In this document: one piece after another, positions 9,301-12,104 of the stretch
How positions within the stretch are numbered: the stretch's first letter is position 1
Layout of the letters: every line of letters starts with the position of its first letter
Assembly: GCA_937934685.1 (NCBI GenBank)
Contig: CALGYU010000031.1
Location: 1-12,104 of the forward strand
DNA length: 12,104 nucleotides
From: an uncultured Acholeplasma sp.
Lineage (GTDB): Bacteria; Bacillota_I; Bacilli_A; Acholeplasmatales; Acholeplasmataceae
Reading direction: 5' to 3'
Made by a program: the position numbers and the translations under genes
Notes under the pieces: model-generated
Told to the model about the DNA's origin: nothing
Database searches by the model: none
Seen by the model: the letters and a program-made list of their open reading frames with translations, nothing else

Positions 9301-9587
9301 CATTCTACATTGTTATTGCAGCTTCCTTCCAACAACTTCTAACAAGAAACAAAAAAATGGGCTCTGGTTGTATCGTATTATTTGACGAAGCCTTTAACAA
9401 CATGGACGAATCAAGAATCGATGCGATGATGAAATTTTACAACAGCTTAAGCATTCAACTACTCATCGCCGTACCACCACAAAGAGTTTCAAACATTGTG
9501 CCATATATTAACACCAGTTTAGCGGTGGTAAAAGATAATGACTACGCGATTGTAGAACCATTTATACACGAAAGAGTACAAGACTAA
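6315..9587 (+). CDS. jetC: Wadjet/MksB-like SMC-type ATPase JetC
   Basis: This SMC-like ATPase (1090 residues from the chosen GTG) is the motor of the JetABC complex, which in Wadjet extrudes DNA loops. Visible in order: Walker A GENGSGKS (about 30-37), an arginine-rich N-terminal head lobe, a first coiled coil (about 215-440), a hinge-like middle (about 450-620, with FCELIEVNDPVWRNALEGYL and YGVGLVNTQK typical of JetC), a second coiled coil (about 640-870), the ABC signature KSGGETQ (about 988-994) and Walker B CIVLFDEA with Asp-Glu at about 1024-1025. All catalytic elements are intact. GTG at 6315 is chosen because AAGGAAG lies eight bases upstream and the first residues KLTKIKLVNWHLF then form the usual first strand; the frame is open from 6270. 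The stop shares a base with the ptsI start. Confidence 0.87.
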   Translation: MKKLTKIKLVNWHLFTNQTIDIKDNTVISGENGSGKSTLLDAIQYLLVGGRSGVKFNIAANDEARRSLEGYIRGRIGAENKEYLRSNDVVTHIALEFNDRDTNTNSIVGCILELPKGGQLKERFYILEDLSIHENMFIDQRYPRDYKSVKAYFKDLEIEFKPFDTQKHYRNAMARFFGLDAQKYTKILPKALAFKPIDLQAFVFEFLLDDDPIDIQSLKNNVEQLKKVENQIRIDKEKLEKLDKVIDLGSQLNLNIDQIEINELIEKLTYIEKRENFIKTAQQELDKINQNYQMVSAQKAELDQLVDENDKAILDLETARNSDDISRTLATYKENLLKKGEVYEQQKDLVYQLRQTLQHEVDLMKKFTQKQPNASILAFIKYHQTNEENLNVLQLQDHLNSVAQEVSSYLSAYQLELIKLEEERNRISENISMISLRLNQLRRNVKTYPKHVTELIEVLNEELSRQYQKDIRVRPFCELIEVNDPVWRNALEGYLSGQRFDLIVDPTYFNDALEIYDRVKFEKRIYGVGLVNTQKIQNNQNFEDTSLAAKVSTSHPYARLYANMILSGVRCVENVQDLKNYHRAITPSCMTYGNHTARQLNPRTYEVPYIGQGATDLQVRIETEELETLEKQIHQLYDLLEETQATIRLLSNSKAQAMVNQNQLRFFDVLKQTRREYTLLEEQIANLSHNTNAEKIEAELEELRKTKRQYRLDFERIVGLMSEARANRARMLEQIDISKAELETLYSEQRHLNEEKTTKLNAAHAQFNAYKQKYNQSFDRIIEEIAKSTVSIQNQNTRQEMEVINLMRQYIHQYHFGAAPDISELIEFEKEAVLIRDNNLIHYEQEAIELRRNSETGFKEEFVNKLRASIENAQQQISELNMALKGKTFGTDSYQLITKPSEDPEYKQYYNIIMDNDALETNSLFTESLTKRNEIILMELFNKIASTDPEFDKVAYNFLDYRHYMSYDIEVTNLNGNISYFSKVSREKSGGETQVPFYIVIAASFQQLLTRNKKMGSGCIVLFDEAFNNMDESRIDAMMKFYNSLSIQLLIAVPPQRVSNIVPYINTSLAVVKDNDYAIVEPFIHERVQD

Positions 9588-11311
9588 TGGAAAAAATATA
9601 TAAAGGGATTGCGGCCTCTAACGGGGTTGCTATTGCTAAGGTTTATAAAAACGTTGATATACCCATCAACATCGTTAAACAGAAAATCTCAAATGTTGAA
9701 CATGAAATTAATAAAATGCATGAAGCCATAAGCTTTGCTAAAAAAGAAGTTTTAAACATTAGAGATTTAACCTTAAAAAATATTGGTAAAAACGAAGCCG
9801 ATATTTTTAACGCTCACCTTTTTATGTTAGAAGATCCATTCATCCTTTCAAAAGTAGAAAACTACATTAAAGACAATCAATGCAACGCCTCATTTGCTTA
9901 TCAAACCGTCATGAATCATGTCATTTCAGAAATATCTGAATCCAACAATGAATACATGTTAGAAAGAATTACAGATATTAAAGATATTACCAAAAGAGTC
10001 ATTGCTAGATTATACAGACAACGTTCAAGTGCTTCATTTGATAAAATTAATGAACCAGTCATTATCTTAGCAGAAGACCTAACCCCATCTGACACAGTTT
10101 CTTTTGACAACAAAAAAGTTAAAGGTATCATTACTGTAAAAGGGGGAAAAACCTCTCATAGCGCTATTTTAGCTAGAACATTAAACATTCCAGCAGTGGT
10201 TGGATTTAACATGATCAATAAAATACTTGATGGAGATACCATCATCATTGATGGTTCAACAGGTGAAGTCATTGTTAACCCAACTGAGGAAACAACTAAA
10301 AAATACTTACACATCCAACAACAAAACATCAAACAAGGCCTTCTTTGGAAAACCTATAAAGACAAAAAAACCACAACCAAAGATAATTATCATATCGATT
10401 TAGGTGCCAACATTGGTGCCCATGGCGATATAGATAATGCAATCTTAGAAGGTGCAGAAGGTGTTGGACTGTTTAGAACCGAATTTTTATATATGCAAAG
10501 CACACAAATGCCTAGTGAAGAAGAACAATTTCAAGCCTATAAAGAAGCGTTAAGTAAAATGAACCCACAAAAAGTTGTTATTAGAACTCTAGATGTGGGT
10601 GGAGATAAAAACTTAATCTATATGCCTGTAAAAGATGAACTCAATCCCTTTTTAGGCTATAGAGCACTAAGACTATCCTTAGCACAAAAAGATGTCTTTA
10701 AAGTCCAATTAAGAGCCTTATTAAAGGCTAGCATCTATGGAGATTTACATATTATGTTTCCTATGGTATCTACACTAGAAGAACTTAGAGAAGCTAAAGC
10801 ATTTTTAAAAGAATGTGAAAAAGAACTCATAGATGAAAACCATAAAATAGGAAACTATAAAGTAGGGATTATGATTGAAGTTCCTGCCGCAGCCTTATTT
10901 ATTGAACAGTTCGCAAAAGAAGTAGACTTCTTTAGTATCGGAACCAATGATTTAATTCAATATTTATTTGCCGCAGACCGAATGAATCAAAACGTTTCAT
11001 ACTTATACCAACCATACCACCCAGTTGTTTTACAAACCATTAAAAACATTATAGATCAAGCGCATAAACATGATGTTTGGGTTGGTGTTTGTGGGGAAAT
11101 GGGCGGAGATCCTAAAGCTGCTTTAGTTTTAGCAGGATTAGGAATTGATGAACTAAGTATGAACCCACATAGCTTACTAGAAATAAGATGGTTACTAAGT
11201 AAAGTCACTCAAAAAGAATTAGTGGAATTTGCTCAAAAAACATTAACGTTTCAAACAAATGATGAAACGTTAGCCTATATTAATGATTTTCTTCAAAGAC
11301 TAGAATCATAA
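9587..11311 (+). CDS. ptsI: Phosphoenolpyruvate-protein phosphotransferase (PTS enzyme I)
   Basis: This 574-residue protein is a full-length enzyme I (E. coli 575). It takes phosphate from PEP onto a histidine and passes it to HPr, the first step of all PTS sugar uptake, in the cytoplasm. The N-terminal domain contains GGKTSHSAILAR with His191 as the phosphorylated residue. The PEP-binding barrel shows GLFRTEF (Arg297), RTLDVGGD (Arg333), the second signature DFFSIGTNDLIQY (448-460) and VCGEMGGD with Cys502 as the acid/base residue. The ATG overlaps the jetC stop (TAATG); only a weak GAAAGAG lies 10 bases upstream, so translation probably depends on jetC. No ptsH precedes it, unlike the common ptsHI order. 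A hairpin follows the gene. Confidence 0.96.
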   Translation: MEKIYKGIAASNGVAIAKVYKNVDIPINIVKQKISNVEHEINKMHEAISFAKKEVLNIRDLTLKNIGKNEADIFNAHLFMLEDPFILSKVENYIKDNQCNASFAYQTVMNHVISEISESNNEYMLERITDIKDITKRVIARLYRQRSSASFDKINEPVIILAEDLTPSDTVSFDNKKVKGIITVKGGKTSHSAILARTLNIPAVVGFNMINKILDGDTIIIDGSTGEVIVNPTEETTKKYLHIQQQNIKQGLLWKTYKDKKTTTKDNYHIDLGANIGAHGDIDNAILEGAEGVGLFRTEFLYMQSTQMPSEEEQFQAYKEALSKMNPQKVVIRTLDVGGDKNLIYMPVKDELNPFLGYRALRLSLAQKDVFKVQLRALLKASIYGDLHIMFPMVSTLEELREAKAFLKECEKELIDENHKIGNYKVGIMIEVPAAALFIEQFAKEVDFFSIGTNDLIQYLFAADRMNQNVSYLYQPYHPVVLQTIKNIIDQAHKHDVWVGVCGEMGGDPKAALVLAGLGIDELSMNPHSLLEIRWLLSKVTQKELVEFAQKTLTFQTNDETLAYINDFLQRLES

Positions 11312-11313
11312 TA

Positions 11314-11342
11314 TAGACAAATAAAGATTAATAGTTTATAAT
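11314..11342 (+). promoter_or_regulatory. Strong promoter for the tRNA-Ser gene
   Basis: TAGACA (11314-11319), a 17-nt spacer and a perfect TATAAT (11337-11342) form the best sigma-A promoter in the window. It starts two bases after the ptsI stop. The predicted start (about 11349) lies just before the hairpin at 11352-11380, so transcripts would begin with that hairpin and then the tRNA. Confidence 0.7.
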
Positions 11343-11351
11343 ACCTAAAGA

Positions 11352-11383
11352 AAACACTCAAAATCTTTTTTTGAGTGTTTATT
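11352..11383. terminator. 12-bp hairpin after ptsI (probable terminator, possibly bidirectional)
   Basis: AAACACTCAAAA (11352-11363) pairs perfectly with TTTTGAGTGTTT (11369-11380) across a 5-nt loop. The downstream tail on the + strand is short (TTTATTA); the opposite strand has a somewhat better T-rich tail (TTTTCTTT). It probably ends ptsI transcripts, but it lies downstream of the tRNA promoter, so it must be passed by tRNA transcripts. Confidence 0.6.
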
Positions 11384-11385
11384 AC

Positions 11386-11474
11386 GGAGGAATACTCAAG
11401 TGGCTGAAGAGGCGGGCTTGGAAAGCTCGTAGGCTGTAAAAGGCGCTGGGGTTCAAATCCCCATTCCTCCGCCA
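11386..11474 (+). tRNA. tRNA-Ser (anticodon GGA)
   Basis: This is a class II tRNA of 89 nt including an encoded CCA (11472-11474). The acceptor stem GGAGGAA (11386-11392) pairs with TTCCTCC (11464-11470). The anticodon stem CGGGC/GCTCG (11413-11417, 11425-11429, one G-T pair) encloses TTGGAAA with anticodon GGA at 11420-11422, reading UCC and UCU. A 17-nt variable arm (11430-11446) is typical of serine tRNAs. The T-arm is TGGGG-TTCAAAT-CCCCA (11447-11463). Confidence 0.97.
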
Positions 11475-11490
11475 TAATATTCTTATAATG

Positions 11491-11523
11491 AGGGATTTCA
11501 ATTTGAAGTCCTTTTTTATTTTT
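11491..11523 (+). terminator. Intrinsic terminator of the tRNA-Ser gene
   Basis: An AGG(G)ATTTC arm (11491-11499) pairs with GAAGTCCT (11505-11512) with one bulged G and a T-G pair, then TTTTTTATTTTT. It lies 17 bases after the tRNA and just before the KilA-N fragment. In-frame translation from an ATG at 11488 would read through this structure, so that ATG is unlikely to be a real start. Confidence 0.65.
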
Positions 11524-11766
11524 ATGAGTGAAGTTTTAGTTGTTAAAGGTTTAGATGTTAGAATAATAAACCAATTGGATGAAGAATATATTTCTTTAAC
11601 AGATATGCTAAGAGGAAAAAATAGTGGCTTCTTTATTTCTGATTGGCTTAGAAATAGAAATACTCTAGAATATATTGGGATTTGGGAGTCTGTACATAAT
11701 CCTAATTTTAATTATGGCGAATTCGCCATAATTAAAAACATGTCAGGATTAAGTTTGCATATGTAA
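11524..11766 (+). pseudogene. Truncated KilA-N domain protein (phage-type remnant)
   Basis: The 80-residue reading frame matches the first half of a KilA-N domain, a DNA-binding domain of phage and large DNA virus proteins: EEYISLTDML, FFISDWLRNRNTLEYIGIWE and NPNFNYGEFAII are family-typical blocks. It stops right after SGLSLHM, where intact homologues continue through the second half of the domain and a C-terminal part (usually well over 200 residues in total). No ribosome binding site precedes the ATG at 11524, and the tRNA terminator lies directly upstream, so expression is doubtful. The fragment is less A-rich on the coding strand than the upstream genes, suggesting a different origin. 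A 32-bp perfect palindrome lies inside it. It is probably a relic of a prophage or other mobile element beside the tRNA gene; a genuine short protein is less likely. Confidence 0.72.
11706..11737. repeat. 32-bp perfect palindrome
   Basis: The 16-nt left arm TTTTAATTATGGCGAA (11706-11721) is followed with no loop by its exact reverse complement (11722-11737). The centre is GC-rich (GGCGAATTCGCC) in otherwise very AT-rich DNA. It has T at the 5' side and A at the 3' side, the wrong polarity for an intrinsic terminator. Confidence 0.95.
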
Positions 11767-12104
11767 ATTAGTACAATAAATTTAGACTACAAAGCATTTT
11801 TGGCTATATGTCCCTTATTTATTATAGAAGTAGCAATGTCCATTCTAAAAATTGTTTAAGAAAGTGTAGACATTCCATCTATATCTCTTGAATATGTTTC
11901 TTCCAACATTGATTTTATACTTTAGAATGATAAAAAAATAAGCACATTAAAATAAGTTTTGAATAAGAAAATAAATTAGAATGTAAACTATTTGTTTATA
12001 AGATCGAAAATATAACAAAGAATTGCTATATATTAAAGAAAATGACTAGATACTAGCAAAAGGATATCGCTTTATAAAGTTAAATATGTTAAAATATTTA
12101 TACG
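11767..12104. other. AT-rich stretch without a recognisable gene
   Basis: No frame on either strand gives a convincing protein here; the longest clean minus-strand peptide noticed is about 17 codons (near 11909-11856). A short motif recurs: CATTCTAAA (11841-11849), its exact inverse TTTAGAATG (11921-11929) and TTAGAATG (11976-11983). The region may be decayed mobile-element DNA, continuing the KilA-N remnant, or the leader of a gene beyond the window. Confidence 0.5.

Noticed and set aside
11293..11475. Minus-strand reading frame of 60 codons beginning MAEEWGFEPQ
   Set aside because: It is the antisense of the tRNA-Ser gene, a well-known source of spurious predicted proteins.
11856..11909. 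Minus-strand 17-codon peptide beginning MLEETYSRD
   Set aside because: It is very short, has an in-frame stop just upstream, and no recognisable similarity or ribosome site.
11386..12104. att direct repeat of the tRNA 3' end
   Set aside because: No second copy of the T-arm/acceptor sequence was seen in the window downstream of the tRNA.
1..12104. CRISPR array or insertion sequence
   Set aside because: No regularly spaced repeats, transposase gene or terminal inverted repeats were seen.

Overview
The window comes from a low-GC, Firmicutes-like bacterium, most probably an Acholeplasma-type mollicute. All recognisable genes lie on the + strand and are A-rich. TGA is used as a real stop codon (the EIIA, EIIC and JetA genes all end in TGA inside overlaps) and tryptophan is TGG, so this is the standard code and not the Mycoplasma/Spiroplasma code. 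The genus is an inference from composition, gene content and code, not a database result.

Region 1 (1-2460) is a compact four-gene operon. A TATAAT promoter is followed by separate EIIA, EIIB and EIIC proteins of a fructose/mannitol-family phosphotransferase system, then a DsbA/FrnE-like thioredoxin-fold protein whose CxxC motif has become CPQS. A hairpin plus T-tract closes it. Region 2 (2490-4189) is a single DEAD-box RNA helicase with a DbpA-type RNA-binding C-terminus, with its own extended -10 promoter and a clean intrinsic terminator.

Region 3 (4190-11380) is the most interesting part: jetA-jetB-jetC, a Wadjet/MksBEF-type SMC complex (kleisin-like JetA, KITE-like JetB, SMC-like ATPase JetC with intact Walker A, signature and Walker B motifs). 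The nuclease subunit JetD is absent from the window. The fourth gene, joined to jetC by a TAATG stop/start overlap, is ptsI, the general enzyme I of the phosphotransferase system. The four genes overlap without gaps and look like one transcript. The promoter-to-start region of jetA carries copies of a TATAGACTG motif, one forming a 13-bp inverted repeat.

Region 4 (11312-12104) holds a tRNA-Ser(GGA) gene with encoded CCA, its terminator, and a truncated KilA-N phage-type gene containing a 32-bp perfect palindrome. The final ~340 bases are AT-rich with no recognisable gene; this end looks like a tRNA-adjacent spot with mobile-element debris.

Functionally, the ptsI product (enzyme I) would pass phosphate from PEP through HPr (not encoded here) to the EIIA-EIIB-EIIC permease at the window start. 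Why enzyme I is translated with an SMC complex, and whether that complex is a defence system or a housekeeping condensin, are the open questions.
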